The notes under the pieces are model-generated. The model did no database searches. It saw nothing but the letters and a program-made list of their open reading frames with translations, and had not been told where the DNA came from. Of a stretch of 64,000 bases of DNA, positions 51,388 through 59,747 are shown piece after piece; positions within the stretch are counted from its first letter, which is position 1, and the number at the start of each line of letters is the position of its first letter. A program made the translations under genes and the position numbers. Origin of the DNA: Haloplanus aerogenes (GTDB taxonomy: Archaea; Halobacteriota; Halobacteria; Halobacteriales; Haloferacaceae). The stretch spans positions 1,798,001 to 1,862,000 of the forward strand of contig NZ_CP034145.1 in assembly GCF_003856835.1 (NCBI RefSeq), in the 5' to 3' direction.

Positions 51388-52271
51388 CGGGGACGACCGT
51401 CACCGCCGAGAAGTACCACGGGACCGAGAACGACTTCCTCGTCCTCCCGGCCGACGCGCCGGTCCCCGACCGCGCGGCGTTCGCGAAGACGCACTGCGAC
51501 CGCGAGACGGGCGTCGGCGGCGAGCGAACCGGCGCCGACGGCGTCCTCTTTCTGGACCTCGATCCCTCGGCGTCCCCCGTCCGGGTGACGATGACGCTCG
51601 TCCAGCCGGACGGCTCTATCGCCGAGATGTGCGGCAACGGTGCGCGCGTCACCGCCGTCTGGGCGGCCCGCGCCACCGGCGCCAGCGAGGTGGTCATCGA
51701 GACGCCAGCGGGCGACCGCCACGCCGTCGTTCAGAGCGAGGGCGTCACCGTCGAGATGGGTCGCCCCTCGTTCGACCCCGCGGACGTGCCTCTCGCACAC
51801 GACGCCGACGGCCCGCTGATCGAGACGGACGTGGAGGGGCTGACCGTCACGGCCGTCAACACGGGCGTCCCTCACGCCGTCGCGTTCGTCGACGACGTGG
51901 ACGCCGTGGACCTCGAAACCGTCGCCCCGCCGGTCCGTCACGCCGACGTGTTCCCCGAGGGGGCGAACGTCACGCTCGCCTCGCGGGCCAGCCTCGGCGA
52001 CGCCCGCGAGGGTGCGCCCGGCGCCCCGGCCGCCTTCCGCCAGCGCACCTTCGAGCGCGGCGTCGAGGGCGAGACGCTGGCCTGCGGGACGGGCGCCGTC
52101 GCCGTCGTCGCCGCCGCGAAGCGCACCGGCCGTCTCGACACCGAGGGCCCGGTTCGGGTGTCGCCACCGGGCGGCGACCTCGTCATCGTCGTCCCCGACG
52201 ACGGCCCCGCGACGCTCACCGGTCCGGTCGAACGCGAGTTCGAGGTCGATCTGGAGGTGCCGGCGTCGTGA
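51384..52271 (+). CDS. dapF: Diaminopimelate epimerase
   Basis: 295 residues with both catalytic cysteines: Cys83 in MCGNGARV and Cys234 in ACGTGAV. Converts LL- to meso-diaminopimelate without a cofactor. It overlaps lysA (ATGA) and dapE (GTGA). Gene order D-lysA-F-E differs from pathway order but keeps coupling. Confidence 0.92.
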   Translation: MTGTTVTAEKYHGTENDFLVLPADAPVPDRAAFAKTHCDRETGVGGERTGADGVLFLDLDPSASPVRVTMTLVQPDGSIAEMCGNGARVTAVWAARATGASEVVIETPAGDRHAVVQSEGVTVEMGRPSFDPADVPLAHDADGPLIETDVEGLTVTAVNTGVPHAVAFVDDVDAVDLETVAPPVRHADVFPEGANVTLASRASLGDAREGAPGAPAAFRQRTFERGVEGETLACGTGAVAVVAAAKRTGRLDTEGPVRVSPPGGDLVIVVPDDGPATLTGPVEREFEVDLEVPAS

Positions 52272-53395
52272 CGGCCGCGTCGTCGGCGTTCGACCCTATC
52301 GACTTCCTCGATTCGGCCGTTCGCATCCAGTCCCACGAGGACGTGACCGAGATGCGCGACGTGTTGGTCGAGACGCTCTCGGACCACGGCGTCGACCCCC
52401 TCGTCGACGACGCGGGCAACACGCTCGCCACGAAGGGGTCGGGGTCGCCCCACGTCGTGCTCAACACCCACATCGACACCGTGTCGCCGCACGTCCCCTA
52501 CGACCGCGAGGACGGCGTAATCCACGGCCGCGGCTCCTGTGACGCGAAAGGCCCGCTCGCGGCCATCCTGTCGGCGTTTCTCGCGTTCGACGCCGACGCC
52601 CACGACGGCCGCCTCACCCTCGCGATCACCCCCGACGAAGAGGTGTACTCCACCGGCGCGGCGGCGCTCGACCTCACCACTCTCTCCGGTGTCTCCGATC
52701 CCACCGCCGACGCCTACATCGTCGGCGAGCCGACCGGATTGGACGTGTGCACCGCGGCGAAGGGCCGGTTCGAGGGAACGATCGACCTCTCGGGGCGGAA
52801 CGCTCACGCCGCCGAACCCGAGTCGGGAGTCAACGCCGTCGCCGCGGCGGAGGGCGCCCTCGAAGCGATCCGCACCTTCGACGCCGACCGCGACCCACAC
52901 CCGGACCTCGGCCCGGCGACGCTCACACCGACGGTGATCGAGGGCGGCGAGGCGACGAATCAGGTGCCCGCCGACTGCGCGATCACGGTCGACCGCCGGA
53001 GCGTTCCGCCGGAGTCCGCGGACGGCTTTCGCGCCGGTCTGGAGACGGCCGTCGACGACGCCACGCCCGAGTCCGTCGGCGTCGATTTCGAGCTGACCGA
53101 GCGTCCGACGCCCTTCCTCGAAGCCTTCGCCACGGACGCGGACGAACCGGTCGTCCGGCACCTCGCCGCGGCGGCAGAGCGCGTGACCGACGGCGCGGCC
53201 GGCACCGTCCGCCCCTTCACCGCCGCCACCGAGGCCTCCTACTTCGCGCCCGCGCCGACCGTCGTCTTCGGACCGGGCGTCCTCGCGGACGACGCCGGGC
53301 CGGTCGCTCACGCCGACCGCGAGTACGTCCGGGTCGCGGAGGTGGAGCGCGCGGCGACGGCACTCTCCGACGCCCTCTCGGCCCTGTTCGGCTGA
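52268..53395 (+). CDS. dapE: Succinyl-diaminopimelate desuccinylase-type M20 peptidase
   Basis: 375 residues. Zinc ligands and catalytic acids of the M20 family: His68/Asp70 in NTHIDTV, Asp92 in GSCDAKGP, Glu124-Glu125 in PDEEV, and the C-terminal FTAATEASYFA. By context it is DapE, removing succinate from succinyl-LL-DAP, although the same family includes LysK/ArgE types. GTG 52268 overlaps the dapF stop. It is the last gene of the operon; an aminotransferase (dapC/argD) is missing and must be elsewhere. Confidence 0.85.
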   Translation: MTAASSAFDPIDFLDSAVRIQSHEDVTEMRDVLVETLSDHGVDPLVDDAGNTLATKGSGSPHVVLNTHIDTVSPHVPYDREDGVIHGRGSCDAKGPLAAILSAFLAFDADAHDGRLTLAITPDEEVYSTGAAALDLTTLSGVSDPTADAYIVGEPTGLDVCTAAKGRFEGTIDLSGRNAHAAEPESGVNAVAAAEGALEAIRTFDADRDPHPDLGPATLTPTVIEGGEATNQVPADCAITVDRRSVPPESADGFRAGLETAVDDATPESVGVDFELTERPTPFLEAFATDADEPVVRHLAAAAERVTDGAAGTVRPFTAATEASYFAPAPTVVFGPGVLADDAGPVAHADREYVRVAEVERAATALSDALSALFG

Positions 53396-53428
53396 GCTTT
53401 TTCCGACTGGATGGTGTTGTCCGGGTGT

Positions 53429-53797
53429 ATGGTCCTCACGCGCCGCGCGGCCCTGTCGGCCTGTGCGACGATGCCACTCGCCGGCTGTCTCGACGCCTTC
53501 CGGTCCGGGCAGGTCGGCGTCCGCGTCGACAATCGCGACGACCGGCGACACGCCGTGGATGTCGAATTCCTGTCGGAGGGCGAACTCGTCGCCGAGAAGC
53601 GGTTCACCGTCGATGCCGGGACGGAACGGGCGGCCGAGAACGTCGTCGCCGCCGGCGAATACACCGTGGACGTGACGCTGGACGGCGCGGCGAGTACGAG
53701 CGTCGAGTTCACCATGCAGGGCTGTACCGACAACACACTCTTCGTCTCGGTGAGCGAGGAGGCCGCCGTCGAGGCCGGCGTACTGGACGAGTGCTGA
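53429..53797 (+). CDS. Small Tat-type lipoprotein
   Basis: 122 residues. The start MVLTRRAALSACATMPLAGC has a twin arginine, a hydrophobic core and a lipobox LAGC, so a lipid-anchored extracellular protein is predicted. The mature part is a small beta-sandwich-like domain (VGVRVDNRDDRRHAVDVEFL..., TVDAGTERAAENVVAAGEYTVDV). Similar short lipoproteins are common in haloarchaea and have no assigned function. ATG 53429 is preferred to an earlier in-frame ATG because it puts the Tat motif near the start. Confidence 0.7.
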   Translation: MVLTRRAALSACATMPLAGCLDAFRSGQVGVRVDNRDDRRHAVDVEFLSEGELVAEKRFTVDAGTERAAENVVAAGEYTVDVTLDGAASTSVEFTMQGCTDNTLFVSVSEEAAVEAGVLDEC

Positions 53798-53838
53798 CAA
53801 TCGCAACCCCCAAGCAACCGGGGCCACTCTCCCGACCC

Positions 53839-54528
53839 ATGTACGAGGCGGTCCACGCCCACCCCGACGGCGAGAGTACGGCGGCGCGGTTCGCCGCGAC
53901 GGCGGCCCGCATGGGCTACGAGGGCGTCGTGGTCCGGGCGCGGGACGCGACGCCGGACTACGCGGCGGTCCGCGAGGCGTCGGGCATCGACGTGGTCGAC
54001 GCCGTCGAAATCGTTGCGTCCGACCCCGAACGCGCCAGCGGCGCCGTCGGCGGCCTCCGCCCCGACCACACCGTCCTCTGTGTCCGCGGCGGGACGAACC
54101 GCCTCAACCGCTTCGCCGTCGAGAACGAACGCGTCGACGTGCTCACACGGCCGATGGCCGACGAGGGCGACGTGAACCACGTCCTCGCCAACCGCGCTGC
54201 GGCGAACGGCGTCCGCATCGAGTTCGACTTCGGGCCGGTCCTTCGCGCGACGGGCGGCGAACGCGTGCAGGCGCTTCGCCACCTCCGCAAACTCCGCGAA
54301 CTCGTCGCGGACGCGGACGCCCCCTTCGTCGTCAGCGCGAACCCGCACTCGCACCTGCAACTCCGGGCACCCCGCGAACTGATCGCCGTGGGCGAGGCGG
54401 TGGGGTTCGACCCCGACACCGTGCGGGACGGGTTACGGGAGTGGGGTGACCTCGCGGCGCGCAACCGCCACCGACAGTCCGAGTCGTTCATCGGTCCGGG
54501 CGTCGAACGGGGTCGATACGAGGAATGA
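53839..54528 (+). CDS. rnp3: Ribonuclease P protein component 3 (Rpp30)
   Basis: 229 residues, PHP-like (beta-alpha)8 barrel of the Rpp30 family: MYEAVHAHPDGESTAARFAATAARMGYEGVVVR at the start, TNRLNRFAVENERVDVLTRP and LVSANPHSHLQLRAPRELIAVGEAVGF-like text later (here VVSANPHSHLQLRAPREL). It helps tRNA 5' processing with Rnp2 and the catalytic RNA. Its stop overlaps the rnp2 ATG (ATGA). Gene order rnp3-rnp2-psmA is conserved in archaea. Confidence 0.9.
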   Translation: MYEAVHAHPDGESTAARFAATAARMGYEGVVVRARDATPDYAAVREASGIDVVDAVEIVASDPERASGAVGGLRPDHTVLCVRGGTNRLNRFAVENERVDVLTRPMADEGDVNHVLANRAAANGVRIEFDFGPVLRATGGERVQALRHLRKLRELVADADAPFVVSANPHSHLQLRAPRELIAVGEAVGFDPDTVRDGLREWGDLAARNRHRQSESFIGPGVERGRYEE

Positions 54529-55016
54529 AACACCTGCCCAAACATCTCCGGCCGCGGTGGCGCTACCTCGCCGTGGGACTGGAGGCGTGGCCCGACGCCG
54601 ACTGCTCCCGGGGCGCGTTCCAGCGGGCGGTGTGGTACGCGGCGGGGAACCTCCTCGGCGACGCCGGGAGTGCGGACGCCGACCTTCGCGTCCTGCAGTT
54701 CTCCTTTGCCGGCGGCACGGGCGAGGCCATCGTGCGCGTCCGTCGCGGCGAGGTGGGGCCGGCCCGGGCGGCGCTCGCGTGCGTGAGCGAGGTGGAGGGC
54801 CACCCGATCGGCCTCCGCGTCCGCGGCGTCTCCGGAACGATCCGGGCCTGTGAAGAAAGGTATTTAGGACGCCGGACCGGAGTCCCGGCCGAGAGACGCG
54901 TCGTGTTCGAGAACGACCGTCGGTGTGGCTACGTTCGCGACGGCAACGTGGACGTATCCGGGCCGGCGGGCTTCACGGGCGCGACCGAACTCGATCTCGA
55001 GTCAGAGTCAACGTGA
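54525..55016 (+). CDS. rnp2: Ribonuclease P protein component 2 (Pop5)
   Basis: 163 residues. MKHLPKHLRPRWRYLAVGLEAWP is the family start, and VLQFSFAGGTGEAIVRVRRGE carries the RNA-binding beta sheet. Pairs with Rnp3 in RNase P. The C-terminal part (about 120-163) is an acidic extension typical of halophiles. Four bases separate it from psmA. Confidence 0.9.
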   Translation: MKHLPKHLRPRWRYLAVGLEAWPDADCSRGAFQRAVWYAAGNLLGDAGSADADLRVLQFSFAGGTGEAIVRVRRGEVGPARAALACVSEVEGHPIGLRVRGVSGTIRACEERYLGRRTGVPAERRVVFENDRRCGYVRDGNVDVSGPAGFTGATELDLESEST

Positions 55017-55020
55017 TACA

Positions 55021-55782
55021 ATGCAGGGACAAGCCCAACAGCAGGCATACGACCGCGGGATAACGATCTTCTCGCCCGATGGCCGCCTCTACCAGGTCGA
55101 ATACGCCCGAGAGGCCGTCAAGCGAGGGACAGCGAGTATCGGCATCCGAACCGAAGACGGCGTGGTACTGGCGGCCGATAAGCGCTCCCGGTCGCCGCTG
55201 ATGGAGCCGACAAGCGTCGAAAAGATCCACAAGGCCGACGACCACGCGGGCATCGCCTCGGCGGGCCACGTCGCGGACGCCCGTCAGCTGATCGACTTCG
55301 CCCGCCGGCAGGCCCAGATCAACCGCCTCCGGTACAGCGAACCGATCGGCATCGAGACGCTCACGAAGGAAGTCACCGACCACATCCAGCAGTACACGCA
55401 GGTCGGTGGCGCCCGCCCCTTCGGTGTCGCCCTCCTCATCGGCGGCATCGAGGACGGCGAGCCCCGTCTCTACGAGACCGACCCCTCGGGGACGCCCTAC
55501 GAGTGGAAGGCCGTCTCCATCGGCGCCAACCGCGGCGACCTTCAGGAGTACCTCGAAGAGAACTACGAGGACGACCTCGACCTCGACAGCGGCATCGCGC
55601 TCGCACTTCGCGCGCTCGCCTCGACGAACGAGGACACGCTCGAACCCGCCGGCGTGGACGTGGCGACCGTCGACGTCGAGAGCGAGGAGTTCCACGAACT
55701 CGACAACGACGAGATCGAGACCCACCTCACCGACCTCGACCTCCTGCCGAGCGAGGACGAGGACGAGGGCGACGAGGAGTAA
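55021..55782 (+). CDS. psmA: Proteasome subunit alpha
   Basis: 253 residues. AYDRGITIFSPDGRLYQVEYAREAVKRG is the diagnostic alpha-subunit N-terminal helix and strand; GVVLAADKR, and a very acidic C-terminal tail (EDEDEGDEE) follow. Forms the outer rings of the 20S proteasome and gates substrate entry; no catalytic threonine is expected. Two hairpins after the stop probably end the transcript. Confidence 0.93.
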   Translation: MQGQAQQQAYDRGITIFSPDGRLYQVEYAREAVKRGTASIGIRTEDGVVLAADKRSRSPLMEPTSVEKIHKADDHAGIASAGHVADARQLIDFARRQAQINRLRYSEPIGIETLTKEVTDHIQQYTQVGGARPFGVALLIGGIEDGEPRLYETDPSGTPYEWKAVSIGANRGDLQEYLEENYEDDLDLDSGIALALRALASTNEDTLEPAGVDVATVDVESEEFHELDNDEIETHLTDLDLLPSEDEDEGDEE

Positions 55783-55793
55783 TCGGGTCGGCA

Positions 55794-55866
55794 CCGCGAA
55801 TCTATCGCGGCTTCTGCCGATTCATAGGGTCCGTAGATTCTCGTCGAACCGTCCCGGCGAGAATCT
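55794..55866 (+). terminator. Two hairpins downstream of psmA
   Basis: CCGCGA/TCGCGG with a 5-nt loop (55794-55810) is followed by AGATTCTCG/CGAGAATCT, a perfect 9-bp stem with a 14-nt loop (55835-55866). They lie 12 and 53 bases after the psmA stop. The rest of the spacer to 55999 has no gene. Confidence 0.45.
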
Positions 55867-55999
55867 CTGCTGACTTCCGATAATCCCTATCAGACGACTC
55901 TTCCGTCCTGCGGTCACATCCAAACTGTCGTACGTCCGTTCTCGGCCGCTCGGGTCCACACCGGTTCGTCGACGACGTAGTGACCGCGGTCGCCGTCAC

Positions 56000-56350
56000 T
56001 CAGTACTCTTCGTACGCGAGATTCATCAGCCACTGCGAGAAGGCGTCGCTCCGGGGATCGACCTCCTCCTCGCCGATGAATGGCGAGAGCATGTCGCCGG
56101 CCATCAGCAGGGAGAAGTCGAGGTCGCGGGCCGTGGGCATCAGGAAGTAGGTGTTGTGGCCCTCGTAGACGGTCTCTTCGCGCTGGATCAGGTCCTTCTC
56201 GACGAGCGATTCGGCGAGCCGACTCCCCTTTCGCGACGAGACGTCGAGTTCCTTCCACAGTTCGCTCTGGTGGATACCCCGCGTTTCGAGGATGAGTTCC
56301 AGCGCTGCGCGCTCGTCCTCCGACAGGTCGACCTCGTCGGCGGCGCTCAT
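56000..56350 (-). CDS. Winged-helix transcriptional regulator
   Basis: 116 residues from ATG 56350 (MSAADEVDLS); a GTG two codons earlier is possible. Residues 8-65 form a MarR-like winged helix: SEDERAALELILETRGIHQSELWKELDVSSRKGSRLAESLVEKDLIQRE. The rest (YFLMPTARDLDFSLLMAGDMLSPFIGEEE) is a helical tail. Target unknown; single gene downstream of the NRDE gene on the same strand with a 57-base gap. Confidence 0.72.
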   Translation of the reverse strand: MSAADEVDLSEDERAALELILETRGIHQSELWKELDVSSRKGSRLAESLVEKDLIQREETVYEGHNTYFLMPTARDLDFSLLMAGDMLSPFIGEEEVDPRSDAFSQWLMNLAYEEY

Positions 56351-56407
56351 CGGCACACCCCCCAGTCTACGATCCGGAACATACAGTCACGAACTGGCGG
56401 GGCAGGT

Positions 56408-57181
56408 TTAAACCTGACTTTCGGCTACCCACTGGTACGCCGTCTCGCAGGGCGGGCCGGGCGCGAACCGGTACGCCGTCTCGCCGTCGGCGCTCAACCG
56501 GATCAGCGACGACGACCGGGTGCCGTAGCCGTTCTCGTGGATACAGACGCCGTACTCGTGGTCCGCGAGGACCGTCCCCGCGCGGTCGAGCCACGCCGTC
56601 ACGTCCTCGCCGGGTTCGGGCGTCAGCGCCGTGCGCACCGCGCGGGCGTTCTCGGCCTGCTCCGTCGCCCGGTCGGCGCGTTCGGGGTCGTCGGGCACGA
56701 CGAACGTGTCGGTGACCGCGCCGCCGCCACCCAGCGCCGCCCCCGTGTTGACGACGACGTGGACGCCCGGTTCGAGCTGATTCACCCGGAACTGGCCGCC
56801 CCACTCGAACAGGAAGGCGGCGTTCTCGTCGGCGACGACGAGGTTGAAGCCGTCGTACTCGTGGGCGTCGACCGACCGCTCGACGAGACGAGCGGCCGAC
56901 AGCGCGTCGGGTTCCCGGAGGGCGTCCGCGACGAGGAGGCCGCGGGAGCGCTCGGCGTCGAGGCCGTCGACCCAGCGGTTCGTGATGCCGACGAACAGGC
57001 CGGCCTCGTTGTAGCCGATCCACGTCCCGCCGGCGCGGGTGTCGCGCGGGGCGACGACGACTGGATCGGCTTCCGTCCGCTGGGGGGACTCCGAGGGGCG
57101 GTCACGCCGCTCGTCGCGGTTGGCGGCGACGACGACCGGATCGTCCGGGAACACCTGCCACGCGAGAGTCAGGGTACACAC
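56408..57181 (-). CDS. NRDE/TANGO2-family protein
   Basis: 257 residues beginning MCTLTLAWQVFPDDPVVVAANRDE; the conserved Cys2 and the AANRDE motif identify the family, with GGTWIGYNEAGLFVGITNR following. The fold is Ntn-hydrolase-like; the eukaryotic relative TANGO2 is linked to lipid or heme handling, the archaeal role is unknown. GTG 57181 gives Cys at position 2, as the family needs. It is 39 bases after folCP on the same strand. Confidence 0.82.
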   Translation of the reverse strand: MCTLTLAWQVFPDDPVVVAANRDERRDRPSESPQRTEADPVVVAPRDTRAGGTWIGYNEAGLFVGITNRWVDGLDAERSRGLLVADALREPDALSAARLVERSVDAHEYDGFNLVVADENAAFLFEWGGQFRVNQLEPGVHVVVNTGAALGGGGAVTDTFVVPDDPERADRATEQAENARAVRTALTPEPGEDVTAWLDRAGTVLADHEYGVCIHENGYGTRSSSLIRLSADGETAYRFAPGPPCETAYQWVAESQV

Positions 57182-57220
57182 GGGGGTCGATAGGAGAGCG
57201 AGGCGGTTAAACTCGGCGCG

Positions 57221-59695
57221 CTAGGCTCGCCACTCGTCGGGGACGCCCGCGGCGTCGCCGGTGGCGACGGCCGTCCGCACGGCCGCCACGTTCTCGGGCA
57301 CGTCGTGGACGCGGACGATGTCGGCGCCGCGGTCCACGGCGAGTGCCGTCGCCGCAATCGTCGCGGGGAGGCGCTCGCCCGCCTCCTGTCCCACGTGGGC
57401 GTACATCGACTTGTGGGAGTGGCCGACGAGGATCGGACAGCCGAGCGCCCGGAACTCGTCGAGGCGGTCGAGGAGTTCGAAGTTCTCGACGGCGTCTTTC
57501 CCGAAGCCGAGGCCGGGGTCGACGATGACGTTGTCACGGCTCAGGCCGGCCCGCTCCGCCAGCGCCACCCGCTCTGCCAGTTCGTCGATCACGTCCGACA
57601 CCACGTCGTCGTAGGTGACGGTCTTGCCGGGGACGACCGGCGCGTCGATGCTGTGCATCACGACGACCGGCACGTCGAACTCGGCGGCGAGGAATCGCAT
57701 CTCGGGGTCTGCGAGGCCGGTCACGTCGTTGAGGATGTCGGCGCCTGCCTCCAGTGCCGCCCGACCCACCTCCGCTTTCCGCGTGTCGATCGACACCAGT
57801 ACGTCGAGGTCGGCGAGTGCCTCGATCACCGGGCGGACGCGCTCGATTTCCTCGGCCGGCGGCACGGGGTCGGCGCCGGGACGCGTACTCTCGCCGCCCA
57901 CGTCGATCACGTCCGCCCCGGCCTCGACCATCGCCTCGGCGCGTTCGACGGCCGCCGACTCGTCGAAGAAGTCGCCGCCGTCGTGGAAACTGTCCGGCGT
58001 GACGTTCAGGATGCTCATGACGGCGGGCGACTCGGTCCACGGGTAGGCGTGGGTGTCGCCGTCCGGTGCGTCACCGTCGCCGTCCGGTGCGTCACCGTCG
58101 CCGATCTGTCGGCGGAGCGTGTCGGCCACGTTCCCCAGTCCGCGACCGTCGAGCGCCGCCAGCAACGCCTGCAGGTCGGCGTCCGTCCCCGCAATCACCG
58201 CATCTCGGAGCTCTCGGCCGGTGCGGTAGTCGGCGGTGACGGCGGTGGCGCCCACCTGTCCCGCAGCGCGGTCGAGCGCTCGCGCCTCCCGTCGGTCGAG
58301 TCGCGTCGTCACGAGGCGGTGGACGCTCTCCCCCACCACGTCGGCGTCTGCGGCGTGGGCGTGGTCGAGGACTGCCCGCGCGTCGTCGGCGTCGTCGATC
58401 CGTCGGCCGATGGCGAGTCGGGACCACGTCCGTCGCGCCTCCGCGACGGCGAACAGCGACCCGACGACGAGGACGCAGTCCTCCGGGCCGGCGGCGTTAC
58501 GGGCGTCGTCGAGTGCGGCGGCGACGGATGTGGCTGTCTCCACGACGTCGGCGTCGCCGGCCGCCTCGAACGCGGCCGCGAGGACCGCGGGGTCGGAGGC
58601 GCGTTCGTGCGCCGGTGCGCAAGTTCGCACCGACGCGGCCGGCGGCAACGCCGCGGCCATCGACCGATGGTCCTTGTCGTGCATCGCGCCGAAGACGAGG
58701 TGGAGGTCGCCGTAGTCGTACTCCCCGAGCGTCGTCGCCAGCGCCTCGCAGGCGCCGGGGTTGTGCGCGCCGTCGAGGACGACCAGCGGATCGTACTCGA
58801 CCACCTCGAACCGGCCGGGCCAGTGGGCGTTCCGCAGGCCGCGCGCGAGGGCGGGTTCGGTCACGTGGTCATCACCCACCTGCCGGGCGAGGACGGACGC
58901 GACGCCCGCGTTTCGGGCCTGATACGCGCCGGCCATCGGGACGCGTGTCTCGACGCCCCAGTCGTCCCCCTCGACGGCGATTCCCGCCTCGGTGTGGTTG
59001 ACTAGCCCGTCGTAGCGGACGGTCACGTCCGGCGACTCGTCGGCGAAGCCGACGGACAGGGCGTCGGGTGCGTGCCGGCGGACGGCGCGGAGCGACTCGT
59101 CGGTCGCGCCCGTCACCAGCGGCGCGTCGTCCGGGGCGACAGTCACCTTCTCGGCCGCAATCTCGTCCAACGTGTCGCCGAGGATGTCGGTGTGTTCGAG
59201 GCTCACCGCCGTCACCGCGGCGGCGACGGGATCGACGACGCTCGTCGCGTCGAGGCGACCGCCCATGCCGACTTCGAGCACCGCCACGTCCACGTCCGAG
59301 CGGCCGAAGTACCAGAGACTCATCGCGGTGAGCGTCTCGAACGAGGTGAGCGGGTCACCCTCGACCGCTCGGTCGACGAGGAACGGCCGGACTTCCTCGA
59401 CGAACTCGATGACGGCGGACTCGGTGATCTTCCGGCCGTCGACGCGGATGCGTTCGCGCAGGTCGTCGAAATGGGGCGAGGTGTAGAGGCCGACCCGGTA
59501 GCCCGCTTCCCGGAGGATCGACTCGGTCATTCGCGCCGTGCTTCCTTTGCCGTTCGATCCGGCGACTTGGACGAACGCCACGTCCTCGTGGGGGTCACCG
59601 AGATGGGCTAGTAGCTCTCGGGTCGACCCCGTGCCCGGATCGAGCGCGAATCGGCGGAGATCGGAGAGAAAGTCCGCCGCGGCGTGATAATCCAT
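57221..59695 (-). CDS. folCP: Fused dihydrofolate synthase/folylpolyglutamate synthase and dihydropteroate synthase
   Basis: 824 residues. The N-terminal FolC half (1 to about 415) has the Mur-ligase P-loop GSNGKGST (46-53) and LDGAHNPGA. A linker of about 130 residues follows, with an odd low-complexity GDGDAPDGDGDAPDGD made by a 21-bp tandem repeat. The FolP half (about 555-824) has SILNVTPDSFHDGG, GGESTRPGA, and VDPGLGFGKD. Such a fusion is known in haloarchaea and makes dihydropteroate and adds glutamate in reduced-folate synthesis. Part of a minus-strand group after the Agl23-like gene. Confidence 0.9.
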   Translation of the reverse strand: MDYHAAADFLSDLRRFALDPGTGSTRELLAHLGDPHEDVAFVQVAGSNGKGSTARMTESILREAGYRVGLYTSPHFDDLRERIRVDGRKITESAVIEFVEEVRPFLVDRAVEGDPLTSFETLTAMSLWYFGRSDVDVAVLEVGMGGRLDATSVVDPVAAAVTAVSLEHTDILGDTLDEIAAEKVTVAPDDAPLVTGATDESLRAVRRHAPDALSVGFADESPDVTVRYDGLVNHTEAGIAVEGDDWGVETRVPMAGAYQARNAGVASVLARQVGDDHVTEPALARGLRNAHWPGRFEVVEYDPLVVLDGAHNPGACEALATTLGEYDYGDLHLVFGAMHDKDHRSMAAALPPAASVRTCAPAHERASDPAVLAAAFEAAGDADVVETATSVAAALDDARNAAGPEDCVLVVGSLFAVAEARRTWSRLAIGRRIDDADDARAVLDHAHAADADVVGESVHRLVTTRLDRREARALDRAAGQVGATAVTADYRTGRELRDAVIAGTDADLQALLAALDGRGLGNVADTLRRQIGDGDAPDGDGDAPDGDTHAYPWTESPAVMSILNVTPDSFHDGGDFFDESAAVERAEAMVEAGADVIDVGGESTRPGADPVPPAEEIERVRPVIEALADLDVLVSIDTRKAEVGRAALEAGADILNDVTGLADPEMRFLAAEFDVPVVVMHSIDAPVVPGKTVTYDDVVSDVIDELAERVALAERAGLSRDNVIVDPGLGFGKDAVENFELLDRLDEFRALGCPILVGHSHKSMYAHVGQEAGERLPATIAATALAVDRGADIVRVHDVPENVAAVRTAVATGDAAGVPDEWRA
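58060..58101. repeat. 21-bp tandem duplication inside folCP
   Basis: Two exact copies of a 21-bp unit (starting cgtccggtgcgtcaccg) at 58060-58080 and 58081-58101 encode the repeated GDGDAPD in the linker between the FolC and FolP halves. Being in frame, it only lengthens the linker; it may vary among strains. Confidence 0.8.
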
Positions 59696-59747
59696 GACTC
59701 ACGGTTTTGCGGGCCGAGGTTTTATACTGTCGACTGCGCCCAGGCGC

